Below are positions 1 to 7,584 of a DNA stretch of 14,493 nt, in pieces; position 1 is the first letter of the stretch; each line of letters begins with the position of its first letter. Location: assembly GCA_011391285.1 (NCBI GenBank), contig JAABQU010000250.1, forward strand, positions 1 to 14,493, read 5' to 3'. The notes beneath the pieces were generated by a model. It worked only from the letters and a program-made list of their open reading frames with translations, had not been told where the DNA came from and did not search any database. This DNA is from Thiobacillus sp. (GTDB lineage: Bacteria; Pseudomonadota; Gammaproteobacteria; Burkholderiales; Thiobacillaceae). The translations under genes and the position numbers were made by a program.

Positions 1-1
1 C

Positions 2-250
2 GGCGGTGAGCGGGTTCAGGGCGCCGCGCGCGGCGCGGTGGGCGGCTTGGCGATCGGCGCGATTGCCGGCGATGCCGGCCAGGGTGCGGCGGTCGGCGCG
101 GTCGTCGGCACCATGGCCGGAGGCCGCAGGGCACGCCAGAACCAGGAAGCCCAGAACCAGCAGGCCCAGTCTCAGCATCAGCAGCAAATCAATACCTTCT
201 ACCGGGCCTATGGCGCCTGCATGGAAGGCCGTGGCTATACGATCCGATAA
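2..250 (+). CDS. Glycine-zipper family envelope protein, C-terminal part (start outside window)
   Basis: The reading frame is open from the left edge to TAA at 248-250, so only the last 82 residues are seen. They start with a glycine-zipper segment of repeated small-residue spacings (GGLAIGAIAGDAG, GAAVGAVVGTMAGG), as in the YMGG/Omp-type Gly-zipper families that pack in or on membranes. A Gln/Asn-rich linker follows, and the end (FYRAYGACMEGRGYTIR) is typical of small exported proteobacterial Gly-zipper proteins. A GTG at 38 could be read as a start, but it falls inside the zipper repeat and the frame is open upstream of it, so I treat the gene as 5'-truncated. The next gene starts 11 bases after the stop, suggesting one operon. 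The role is probably structural or stress-related in the envelope; no enzyme motif is seen. Confidence 0.8.
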   Translation, partial: GGERVQGAARGAVGGLAIGAIAGDAGQGAAVGAVVGTMAGGRRARQNQEAQNQQAQSQHQQQINTFYRAYGACMEGRGYTIR

Positions 251-261
251 GGGAGTTGAAC

Positions 262-657
262 ATGAAAAACAGGACGCGTCTGCCCCTGGCGGCAGTGATC
301 TGGTCGTTGGGTTCGGTGGCGATCGCGGGTGATTTCGATGGCACCAAGCCGCTGATCTGTGCACCGGTCGAGGCGATGGAATGTCACACCGGTGAAGGCT
401 GCGAGAAAGGTATTCCCGACGATGTCGGTGCGCCCGCCTTCATGCGGATCGATTTTTCCAAGAAGGTGATCGTCGGCCCGAAACGGACCTCGCCGATCCG
501 CGCCATGGAAAAAGATGAGAACCAGGTCCTGCTTCAGGGCACCGAACTGGGTCTGGCCTGGAGCGTGGCGCTCAACACCGCAACCGGCAAGATGGTCTCG
601 ACCTTCAGCAGCCGGGACGGCGCCTTCGTGCTGTTCGGCTCCTGCACGCCGCTGTGA
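262..657 (+). CDS. Small exported protein of unknown function
   Basis: 131 residues. I chose ATG 262 because GGGAG sits at 251-255; a TTG at 256 lies in the same frame but gives no spacing for a ribosome site. The N-terminus (MKNRTRLPLAAVIWSLGSVAIAG) is a Sec signal peptide, so the mature protein should be periplasmic. About four cysteines (in ICAPVEAMECHTGEGCEKG and near the C-terminus in GSCTPL) suggest disulfides in an oxidising compartment. The rest looks like a small beta-rich domain (MRIDFSKKVIVG, NQVLLQGTELGLAWSVAL, GKMVSTFSS). I do not recognise the family. It follows the glycine-zipper gene by 11 bases and precedes the DUF3313 gene by 71 bases. Confidence 0.82.
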   Translation: MKNRTRLPLAAVIWSLGSVAIAGDFDGTKPLICAPVEAMECHTGEGCEKGIPDDVGAPAFMRIDFSKKVIVGPKRTSPIRAMEKDENQVLLQGTELGLAWSVALNTATGKMVSTFSSRDGAFVLFGSCTPL

Positions 658-728
658 TGGCTGGATTCCCGCAACACTTATGCTCGTCGTCGACAACGCT
701 CGGTATTTTTAAAACGAAAAGGAATGCA

Positions 729-1577
729 ATGAAGCATCAATTTAGCAAGCGCGCGCGCTCCGTCAATTGGAACCTGAGTGGATTGTGCGGCACGGCCCTG
801 CTGGGCGTGATGCTCATGTCAGGCCAGGCCTTTGCCCAGTCTGAAGCCGCACCCAAGGCGTCCGAGACGAAGAGCAATGGCGGCGCTGCCGTGACGGTGA
901 CCGACCCCAGGCGTCTGACGCAATCGGGCTTCCTGACGAATTACGAACGACTCAAGCCGACCGACAAGGGCAACGGGGTCGAATGCTGGCGCGATACTGG
1001 CGTGGATCCCAAGAAATACGACAAGGTGATGATTTCGCGCATTGTCGTGTCGCTCAAGCCCAAGGATGGCGAAAACGTGACCGTCGATCCGTCCGATCTG
1101 AAAAAGCTGACCGACTACTTCAATGACTCGCTGGTCAAGGCCCTCAAGCCGCAGATGGCGGTGGTCACCGCGCCCGAGCCCGGCACGATCGTGATTGCCG
1201 TTGCGCTCACCAGCCTGAAGCCGACCGACGTCAAGCGGAGCGTTGCGGGGACACTGATCCCCTTCGGCTTTGTTGCCGAGGCGGGCTCGGGCGTGGCGAC
1301 GGGTGGTCCGGCGGGCTCGACGCCTTACCTCGGTGAGACGGGCATGGAAATGCAGTTTCTCGACGCCACGTCGGGCGCCGTCCTCGCCGAGTGCCGCGAC
1401 ACCACGGTCGGCCGCAAGTACGCGGCAGAGATGGATTCCAGCGCCGTGGATACCTGGGCGAATGGCTACATGAATTCGTTCCAGTCGTGGAACTACGCAA
1501 AGAATGCCTTCGACAAATGGTCGCTACTGGTGGCCCAGCGCTTCAAGGAGTTGGGGGTGGGAACGGCTGCCAAATGA
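729..1577 (+). CDS. DUF3313 family exported protein
   Basis: 282 residues. The start is ATG 729, with AAAAGGA at 717-723 as ribosome site; a longer frame from 654 would put extra residues before a clear signal peptide, so I reject it. The signal peptide is about residues 1-36 (GLCGTALLGVMLMSGQAFA then QSE). The body has DUF3313 features: an early SGFLTNYERLKP segment, KYDKVMISRIVVSL, a YFNDSLVKAL helix, the PGTIVIAVALTSLKP strand, and ME+QFLDATSGAVLAECRD, where many members have a similar acidic strand. A C-terminal W-rich helix pair (AVDTWANGYMNSFQSWNYAKNAFDKW) ends the domain. Many family members are lipoproteins; here I see no clear lipobox at the cleavage site, so a soluble periplasmic form is likely. 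Function is unknown. A terminator follows at about 100 bases. Confidence 0.85.
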   Translation: MKHQFSKRARSVNWNLSGLCGTALLGVMLMSGQAFAQSEAAPKASETKSNGGAAVTVTDPRRLTQSGFLTNYERLKPTDKGNGVECWRDTGVDPKKYDKVMISRIVVSLKPKDGENVTVDPSDLKKLTDYFNDSLVKALKPQMAVVTAPEPGTIVIAVALTSLKPTDVKRSVAGTLIPFGFVAEAGSGVATGGPAGSTPYLGETGMEMQFLDATSGAVLAECRDTTVGRKYAAEMDSSAVDTWANGYMNSFQSWNYAKNAFDKWSLLVAQRFKELGVGTAAK

Positions 1578-1675
1578 TCATTCAGAGAACCGGCCTGCAG
1601 GTCTCGCTTTGAGTGGCTGTAGTGTTCCCTGTCCTGTCGATGCCTGATTCAAAAAACCTGAGCAGGTGATGTTGA

Positions 1676-1701
1676 AAAACGCGGGCCGATGCCCGCGTTT
1701 T
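1676..1701 (+). terminator. Rho-independent terminator after the DUF3313 gene
   Basis: There is a perfect 11-bp stem, AAAACGCGGGC (1676-1686) with its complement at 1691-1701, around the 4-base loop CGAT. The GC-rich core is flanked by A and T runs, so it could stop transcription on both strands. It lies about 98 bases after the DUF3313 stop and 183 bases before the MscS start, and so divides the first three genes from the rest. The T run is only four bases. Confidence 0.82.
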
Positions 1702-1884
1702 CATGCCCGCACGCGGCATCGGGTTCAGGGCAGCGTGCGTCGCGCAACGATTACGCGACAAGCAGCTGCCGCAGCGCGCTGGAATCAACAGGGCAGGTTC
1801 TGCGAGGATAGTATGTCGAGGGGGCCGACCCCATGCGTGCAACCGCGGGCGTGGCCTGCGTCTGATGATCAGGAAGAACGGAAA

Positions 1885-3618
1885 ATGAACAGGTTTATTG
1901 CGACCGTCATCCACCAACTGGTTCGGGCCTGGCGTGGTCATCGCGCTGATGCCAGGCAGGCATGGCGTTCCATGCAGAACACGCTCCTGTCCTGTGCGCT
2001 CGCGTGTGCGTGCATGGTTGGAACCGCAGCCGCTCAGGACGAAGTCCCCACCGATAACCCTGAGACGGAGCAGGCCGCCAGCGTCGAGCTTGCTGACGTA
2101 GCGCTGGACGGCTCGACCCTGTTTAGGGTCCGGGGCGTGACGGCCTACCCGGCTGAGCGCCGGGCACACGACATTCGCGACAGGATTCAGGCCATCGCCG
2201 CGGACCCGTCGATCCGCACCGATTCGCTGCGCGTGGTCGAAACCGAAGATCGTGCCAGCACTCTCGCCGGCGAACGCCTGATCATGAGCGTACTCGATGC
2301 CGACGCCAGAACCGAAGGGGTCAGGCGGCACGTTCTGGCAGAGCTATACCGGACACGGATCGCGGAAGCCATTGCCGCTTACCGCAGCGACCGCAACCCG
2401 GGTGTGCTGCGAACGCATGCCCTGTATGCCCTCGGCGCCACGCTGGCGTTTGGGGTGCTGTTCTTCGGCATCCGCCACAGCACGCGCTGGTTGGACGCGG
2501 CGGCAACCCGTCGTCTGGCTGTGCGCATCGAGAAGTTCGAGAAGGACTCGGCCCAGCTTGTCAGGGCCGGCCAGATCATGCACGGGCTGCATACCGCTCT
2601 CAAGGCGCTGCGCGTCCTGCTTTCGCTGGCCATTCTCTACGTGTACCTGAACTATGTCCTCGAGCTGTTCCCGTGGACAAGGCCGGTATCACGCACCTTG
2701 TTCGACCTGGTCATGGACCCGTTGCGGGTCATGGGGTCGGCCCTGATCGCCTACATCCCGAACCTGGTCTTTCTTGTCATCCTGTTCGTGGTGACGCGTT
2801 ATGTGCTGAGGCTTGTGCTGATGTTCTTCGATGGCATCGAGCATGGCCGCATCAGCGTCGCCAGCCTCGACAGCGAACTCGCCCAGCCGACGTATCGCAT
2901 TGTCCGGCTGTTGATTGTCGTTTTTGCGATGGTGGTCGCCTATCCCTACATTCCCGGATCGGATTCCCAGGCGTTCAAGGGGATCTCGCTTTTTCTCGGC
3001 CTGGTTTTCTCGCTCGGCTCCACATCGATCATCAGCAACATCCTCGCCGGCTATACGATGATCTATCGGCGCGCCTTCAGGATCGGCGACCGCATCCAGG
3101 TCGGGGAGGTCACCGGCGACGTGCTGGAGAGGAAGCTGCTGGTGACCCGCCTGCGCACGGTCAAGAACGAGGAAATCGTCATGCCCAACTCGCTGATCAT
3201 GAACAGCAATATCGTCAACTACAGCACCTTGGCCAGGGGCTGATCCTGCATACCACCGTCGGCGTCGGTTACGAAACGCCCTGGCGCCAGGTCGAAGCCA
3301 TGCTGCGCAGGGCGGCCGAGCGCACGCCCGGCTTGCTGGTCGAGCCCAAACCCTTCGTTCTGCAGAAGGCGCTGGGGGATTTCTGCGTCACCGTATGAAA
3401 TCAACGTCTATTGCGACCAGCCCAATGCCATGGCGCAACTCTACACGGCCCTGCACCGCAACATCCTGGATGTCTTCAACGAACACGGCGTGCAGATCAT
3501 GACGCCGGCCTACGTTGCGGACACCCCGCAACCGAAGGTGGTGCCGAGGGAGCAGTGGTTCGAGGCGCCGGCGGAGCCCCCATCAACGTCGCAGGGCATG
3601 CGAGGCGGCGAAGCCTAG
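1885..3618 (+). pseudogene. MscS-family mechanosensitive ion channel, broken by two compensating frameshifts
   Basis: Start ATG 1885 has AGGAAG at 1871-1876; ATG 1972 is an alternative directly before the signal-like segment NTLLSCALACACMVGTAAA. Restored, the protein has about 577 residues. A periplasmic domain comes first (FRVRGVTAYPAERRAHDIRD, then LDADARTEGV). Membrane helices follow near residues 177-197, 242-262, 282-308 and 339-358. The MscS pore helix and its exit lie near 366-405 (GISLFLGLVFSLGSTSIISN, then IYRRAFRIGDRIQVGEVTGDV), followed by the cytoplasmic beta domain (NEEIVMPNSLIMNSNIVNYS). The frame closes at TGA 3241-3243, but homology continues in another frame (GLILHTTVGVGYETPWRQVE), which fits one lost base in the G run at 3236-3239. 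That frame stops at TGA 3396-3398, and one extra base near 3391-3393 returns to the first frame (YEINVYCDQPNAMAQLYTAL) up to TAG 3618. These are either true inactivation or assembly errors. Confidence 0.85.
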
Positions 3619-3624
3619 ACTGAC

Positions 3625-3647
3625 GCCTGAGCCCTGGCCCTTCAGGC
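3625..3647 (+). other. Hairpin just after the MscS stop
   Basis: GCCTGA (3625-3630) pairs with TCAGGC (3642-3647), and GCC/GGC can pair inside the loop. It starts 6 bases after the MscS stop. No T run follows, so it is at most a weak or Rho-assisted 3' end. Confidence 0.35.
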
Positions 3648-3692
3648 AGCCAATAGGACCAAAGTCCAATTACCCTGCTTCGGGTTTCGGGG

Positions 3693-3709
3693 TACTTTGT
3701 GGCAAAGTA
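3693..3709. repeat. Perfect 7-bp inverted repeat in the MscS-DUF2092 gap
   Basis: TACTTTG and CAAAGTA flank TGG, giving TACTTTGTGGCAAAGTA. About 26 bases before it, a second small inverted repeat, GGAC-CAAA-GTCC, lies at 3656-3667. The 314-base gap at 3619-3932 holds no gene I can support; it also has a run of eight C at 3736-3743. The repeat could be an operator half-site pair or part of a dispersed intergenic repeat. Confidence 0.4.
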
Positions 3710-3880
3710 AGTGCCTGCGCTAGCCATGTCGCTTACCCCCCCCATGCATGAGGGAGGGATGGAATCGGCACCTCCGGTCTTGGCGAGGCGGTCGGGTATG
3801 CGGGCGCGGAAAACAGCGCTTCACCCAGCGCCCTGGTCAGCGGTTGCTACGATGAACTGGACATGGGCTTTGTGTCGGCG

Positions 3881-3903
3881 CATCCGAACCAACGGTTCGG
3901 ATG
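3881..3903. promoter_or_regulatory. Perfect 10-bp inverted repeat before the DUF2092 gene
   Basis: CATCCGAACC (3881-3890) is exactly complementary to 3894-3903, with the 3-base spacer AAC. It ends 29 bases before the ATG at 3933 and has no T run after it. It may be an operator, or a leader hairpin in the mRNA of the genes that begin there. No clear -35/-10 pair could be assigned around it. Confidence 0.5.
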
Positions 3904-3932
3904 GAGCCACGAGCAATTTGAGGGAACAAGGC

Positions 3933-4742
3933 ATGCAAACGAATCTCGGAATGAAAACCGGAGCCCGTCGCCGCACGTCGGTTGTCGGCAGGGTGCTTGC
4001 GGCGGTGCTTGTCGCGTCGGCATCCGGCGTCCAGGCGCAGGCGCCCGATGCCAGGGCCGTTCTCAAGGCCATGTCGGACTATGTGGGCAGCCAGAAAACG
4101 ATCCGGCTCACGTTCGACACCGACATCGAAGTCATCACGCCGCAACTGGAAAAAATACAGTTCACCAATTCCGGCGAGTTGCTGTTGAGCCGTCCGGACA
4201 AATTGCGCGCCCACCGGGTGGGCGGCTATGCCGACGTGGCGCTGGTCTTCGACGGCAAGCTTGCCAGCATCTATGGCAAAAACCTCAACGGCTACGTGCA
4301 GTTCGATGCGCCTGGCAGCGTCGACCAGCTGATCGCAGCCTTGCGCGCGGGACATGGCATCGCCTTGCCCGGCGCCGATCTGCTGCAGTCGAACGCCTAT
4401 GAGCTCCTCGTGGCCGGGGTCCAGGAAGCCAAGCACATCGGCCGCGGCGTCATCGATGGTCGCGAATGCGAGCACCTCGCTTTCCGCAATGCCGATACGG
4501 ACTGGCAGCTCTGGGTCGAGGTCGGCAAGCAGCCCATTCCGCGCAAAATGGTGATCACCAGCAAGACCGTGAACAGCGCGCCGCAATACACCCTGCGCGT
4601 CAAGAGTTGGGAGACCGGCGTCAAGCCGGCCGCGGATGCGTTCAAGTTCGTGCCGCCGGCCGGCGCGAAAAAGATCGGCGCGGATGCGCTGATCGAACTC
4701 GATGAATTGCCGCAAGGCGCCCCTTCAGGAGCACAACCATGA
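3933..4742 (+). CDS. DUF2092 family periplasmic protein
   Basis: 269 residues from ATG 3933, with GAGGG at 3920-3924 ahead of it; ATG 3951 (MKTGARRR) is a possible shorter start. A basic n-region and hydrophobic stretch (VVGRVLAAVLVASASGVQA) form a signal peptide with cleavage before QAPDA. The mature part matches DUF2092: ARAVLKAMSDYVGSQKTIRL, a run of beta strands (FDTDIEVITPQLEKIQFTNS, GELLLSRPDKLRAHRVGG), DVALVFDGKLASIYGKNLNG, and a C-terminal DWQLWVEVGKQPIPRKMVIT strand pair. From family knowledge this architecture resembles the LolA-like fold that holds lipids, but a ligand cannot be deduced here. Its stop overlaps the next start as ATGA. It stands at the head of the sulfatase gene group, so it may act in the periplasm with that enzyme. 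Confidence 0.87.
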   Translation: MQTNLGMKTGARRRTSVVGRVLAAVLVASASGVQAQAPDARAVLKAMSDYVGSQKTIRLTFDTDIEVITPQLEKIQFTNSGELLLSRPDKLRAHRVGGYADVALVFDGKLASIYGKNLNGYVQFDAPGSVDQLIAALRAGHGIALPGADLLQSNAYELLVAGVQEAKHIGRGVIDGRECEHLAFRNADTDWQLWVEVGKQPIPRKMVITSKTVNSAPQYTLRVKSWETGVKPAADAFKFVPPAGAKKIGADALIELDELPQGAPSGAQP

Positions 4743-5098
4743 AACCCGTCCCACGCAAATACGCGCTCATGTTCGGTCTGGCCGTGGCCGGATGGCTGGG
4801 CAATGGCGAGATCGGCCCTGCGCTGCAGAGCGGCCTGGTCGCCACTGCGGGGGCGGTCGTCGGCCGACCGGCAACACCGGTCAGCTATGCCGGCGTGGCC
4901 CGCCGTTCCACGGTCGGGGCCGGCGCGCCTGGGGTGGGCGTTGCCCCCGTCCCCGGGGTCGGCGCCGGCGGCGTGGGCGGTCCCGCGTCGGGAGTCGGCG
5001 TGCTGCCGGGCGCGGGTGCCGGGCAGGCCGGGGTGGGCTATAGCGGCGGGGTGGGGGTCAACCTCGGCGGACCCGTCAACCGGGTCGGCCCCCGCTGA
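4739..5098 (+). CDS. Small exported Gly/Val/Pro-rich protein
   Basis: 119 residues. The ATG overlaps the DUF2092 stop by four bases (ATGA at 4739-4742), and AGGAG at 4727-4731 supplies the ribosome site, so the two are probably translated together. The N-terminus (KYALMFGLAVAGWLGNGEIG) is a signal peptide or anchor. The last 65 or so residues are low-complexity, with repeated G-V-G, G-A-G and P-G-V units (GVGVAPVPGVGAGGVGG). Such a sequence should be disordered or packed as a flexible surface or membrane-associated tail. I know no family. Low-complexity, GC-rich sequence raises the risk of an accidental reading frame, but the coupled start and ribosome site argue that it is real. Confidence 0.7.
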   Translation: MKPVPRKYALMFGLAVAGWLGNGEIGPALQSGLVATAGAVVGRPATPVSYAGVARRSTVGAGAPGVGVAPVPGVGAGGVGGPASGVGVLPGAGAGQAGVGYSGGVGVNLGGPVNRVGPR

Positions 5099-5139
5099 TG
5101 GCCGCGGCCGCTCACCCGAATAGCCCCCTCGCATGCAAA

Positions 5140-5155
5140 AGGCCCCAAAGGGCCT
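5140..5155. other. Short hairpin in the leader of the sulfatase gene
   Basis: AGGCCC (5140-5145) pairs with GGGCCT (5150-5155) around CAAA. It lies 34 bases before the sulfatase ATG and has no T run after it. It may act as an mRNA processing or stability element between the Gly-rich gene and the sulfatase gene. Confidence 0.35.
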
Positions 5156-5189
5156 GAACGCGTCAAACCAATCCCTGGAAGGAGTGAAC

Positions 5190-7541
5190 ATGAAAAAGAA
5201 AGCAGCCTACGAAAAACTCGGCGTGGCGCTGGGCATGGCCTTCGCCGGCATGGCCGGTGCAGCGCAGGCACCCCTCGACCGCACAACGCTGCCGCTCCTG
5301 GGCCCGAAACCTCCGGTATCCAAGGAACTCGATGTTCGTAATGCCAAGATGCCGCCGCGCTTCGAGATCAAGGCGCCGGCTGGCGCACCGAACGTGGTGA
5401 TCGTGCTGATCGACGACCTCGGCTTCGGCGCCACCAGCACCTTCGGCGGCCCGATCCGCACCGAGGTGCTCGACCGCCTGGCGGGCAACGGCGTGCGCTA
5501 CAACAACTTCCACACCACCGCGCTGTCGTCGCCGACGCGTGCGGCGCTGAAATCCGGCCGCAACCATCACCAGGTGAACATGGGCTTCATCACCGAGATG
5601 GCCACCGGGTTTCCCGGCGCCACCGGTCAGGTGCCCAGCACGACTGCGCCGCTGGCCGAGATGCTGCGCCTGAACGGCTACAGCACGGCCGCGTTCGGCA
5701 AGTGGCACGAGACGGCAACCTGGGAGGCGAGCGAGTCCGGCCCGTTCGACCGCTGGCCGCTGCACCAGGGCTTCGACAAGTTCTACGGCTTCCTCGGTGG
5801 CGAGACCAATCAGTGGGCGCCCTATCTCTACGACGGGGTTGCGCAGGTCGAACTGCCGCACGACCCGAACTACCATTTCATGACCGACATGACGGAGAAG
5901 GCGCGGGCCTGGATCAAGTACCAGAAGGCCCTGACGCCCGACAAGCCGGCCTTCGTCTACTTCGCGCCGGGTGCCGTTCACGCGCCCCACCACGTTCCCC
6001 AAGCCTGGATCGACAAGTGGAAGGGCAAGTTCGACCAGGGCTGGGACAAGATCCGCGAAGAGTCCCTGGCGCGGCAGATCCAGATGGGCGTCGTGCCGCC
6101 CGGCACCAAGCTTGCGCCCAAGCCACCGGCGATCAAGGACTGGGACAAGCTCTCGGCCGACGAGAAGCGCCTCTTCGCGCGTCAGGCCGAGGTGTTCGCC
6201 GCCTTCGTCGAGTACACCGATCATGAGATCGGCCGCATGCTCGCGGCCTTCGACGAAGTCGGCCAGGGCGACAACACGCTGGTCTTCTACATCGCCGGCG
6301 ACAACGGCACCAGCGGCGAAGGCGGCCAGAACGGCATGTTCAACGAGTACACCTACTTCAACGGCGTGCACGAGAAGGTCGAGGACATGCTGAAGCTGAT
6401 GGACAAGTGGGGCGGCCCCGAGACCTACCCGCACATGGCGGCCGGCTGGTCGGTGGCCTTCAACGCTCCGTTCGGCTGGATGAAGCAGGTGCCGTCTGAC
6501 TTCGGTGGGACGCGCAACGGCATGGTGGTGACCTGGCCGAAGGGCATCAAGACGAAGAACGCGTTGCGCACCCAGTTTGGCCACGTGATCGACGTCGCGC
6601 CGACGGTGCTGCAGGCCGCCGGGCTGCCGGAGCCGAAGGTGGTCAACGGCGTGCCGCAGGTGCCGATGGCCGGCAAGAGCCTGATGGCCTCGTTCGACGA
6701 TCCGAAAGCGAAGGGCCGCACGACGCAGTATTTCGAGATCGCCGGCAACCGGGCGATCTACCATGACGGCTGGTTCGCGCGCACGATCCACCGGGCGCCG
6801 TGGGAAGCCAAGCCGCGCCGCTCGCTGGAGGACAACTCGGCCTGGGAACTGTACGACACGCGCACGGACTTCAGTCTGGCCAACGACCTGGCGAAGCAGA
6901 ACCCGAAGAAGCTCGCGGAGTTGCAGGCGCTGTACCTGAAGGAAGCCGCCAGGAACGGCGTGCTGCCGATGGACGACCGCGTTTTCGAGCGGTTGGATGC
7001 CGCGGCGGTGGGCCGTCCCGACCTGATGGCCGGGCGCACGTCGCTGACGCTGGCCGAAGGCATGACCGGCATGATGGAGGGCGTGTTCATCAACGTAAAG
7101 AACCGCTCCAAGACCCTCACCGCCGAGATCGAGGTGCCGCAAGGCGCCGCCAACGGCACCGTCATCGCCCAGGGCGGGCGCTTCGGCGGCTGGTCGCTGT
7201 ACGTCAAGGACGGCGTGCCGGCCTACGACTACAACTTCCTCGGCCTGCAGCGCACCTCGATCGCCGGCACGGCGAAGCTGCCGCCGGGCAAGGCCACGCT
7301 GCAGTTCGTCTTCGACTATGACGGCGGCGGGCCGGGCAAGGGCGGCAAGGGCACGCTGCGGGTCAACGGCCAGAAGGTTGCCGAGGGCCGCATCGAGCAT
7401 ACGCAGGCCGGCCTCTTCTCGGCCGACGAGACCGCCGACGTCGGCATTGACCTCGGCACGCCGGTGGTCGAGTCGATCGGCGCCGAGGCGAAGTCGCGCT
7501 TCACCGGGCACATTCCGAAGGTGACCGTGGAGGTGAAGTAA
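5190..7541 (+). CDS. Exported Ser-type sulfatase (arylsulfatase family) with C-terminal beta domain
   Basis: 783 residues. ATG 5190 has AAGGAG at 5179-5184. The signal peptide is residues 1-27 (ends MAGAAQA), so the enzyme works outside the cytoplasm, hydrolysing sulfate esters. The sulfatase fold is clear: metal ligands in VLIDDLGFG (D75, D76), the active-site motif S113-S-P-T-R117 in TTALSSPTRAAL, GKWH at 169-172, AVHAPHH at 261-267, and YIAGDNGTSGEGG with D370/N371. The first motif residue is Ser, not Cys, so formylglycine must be made by an anSME-type maturase, which is encoded at 10018. From about residue 625 to the end an extra domain follows (FINVKNRSKTLTAEIEVPQG, FGGWSLYVKDGVPAYDYNFL), probably a beta sandwich. 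The Pseudomonas arylsulfatase is about 536 residues, so the extension is large. The substrate is unknown; 'arylsulfatase' is a family label only. Confidence 0.95.
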   Translation: MKKKAAYEKLGVALGMAFAGMAGAAQAPLDRTTLPLLGPKPPVSKELDVRNAKMPPRFEIKAPAGAPNVVIVLIDDLGFGATSTFGGPIRTEVLDRLAGNGVRYNNFHTTALSSPTRAALKSGRNHHQVNMGFITEMATGFPGATGQVPSTTAPLAEMLRLNGYSTAAFGKWHETATWEASESGPFDRWPLHQGFDKFYGFLGGETNQWAPYLYDGVAQVELPHDPNYHFMTDMTEKARAWIKYQKALTPDKPAFVYFAPGAVHAPHHVPQAWIDKWKGKFDQGWDKIREESLARQIQMGVVPPGTKLAPKPPAIKDWDKLSADEKRLFARQAEVFAAFVEYTDHEIGRMLAAFDEVGQGDNTLVFYIAGDNGTSGEGGQNGMFNEYTYFNGVHEKVEDMLKLMDKWGGPETYPHMAAGWSVAFNAPFGWMKQVPSDFGGTRNGMVVTWPKGIKTKNALRTQFGHVIDVAPTVLQAAGLPEPKVVNGVPQVPMAGKSLMASFDDPKAKGRTTQYFEIAGNRAIYHDGWFARTIHRAPWEAKPRRSLEDNSAWELYDTRTDFSLANDLAKQNPKKLAELQALYLKEAARNGVLPMDDRVFERLDAAAVGRPDLMAGRTSLTLAEGMTGMMEGVFINVKNRSKTLTAEIEVPQGAANGTVIAQGGRFGGWSLYVKDGVPAYDYNFLGLQRTSIAGTAKLPPGKATLQFVFDYDGGGPGKGGKGTLRVNGQKVAEGRIEHTQAGLFSADETADVGIDLGTPVVESIGAEAKSRFTGHIPKVTVEVK

Positions 7542-7584
7542 TGCCCAAAGGCGACGTGAAGCGGGTTCTCCGAAACAGGACAGG

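Noticed and set aside
1582..2331. 249-codon minus-strand frame across the terminator and the MscS start
   Set aside because: It runs through a strong terminator hairpin and the start of a recognisable channel gene, and its product shows no domain.
3236..3398. Programmed ribosomal frameshifting in the MscS gene
   Set aside because: No slippery heptamer with a downstream structure is seen, two opposite shifts would be needed, and the channel family is not known to use frameshifting.
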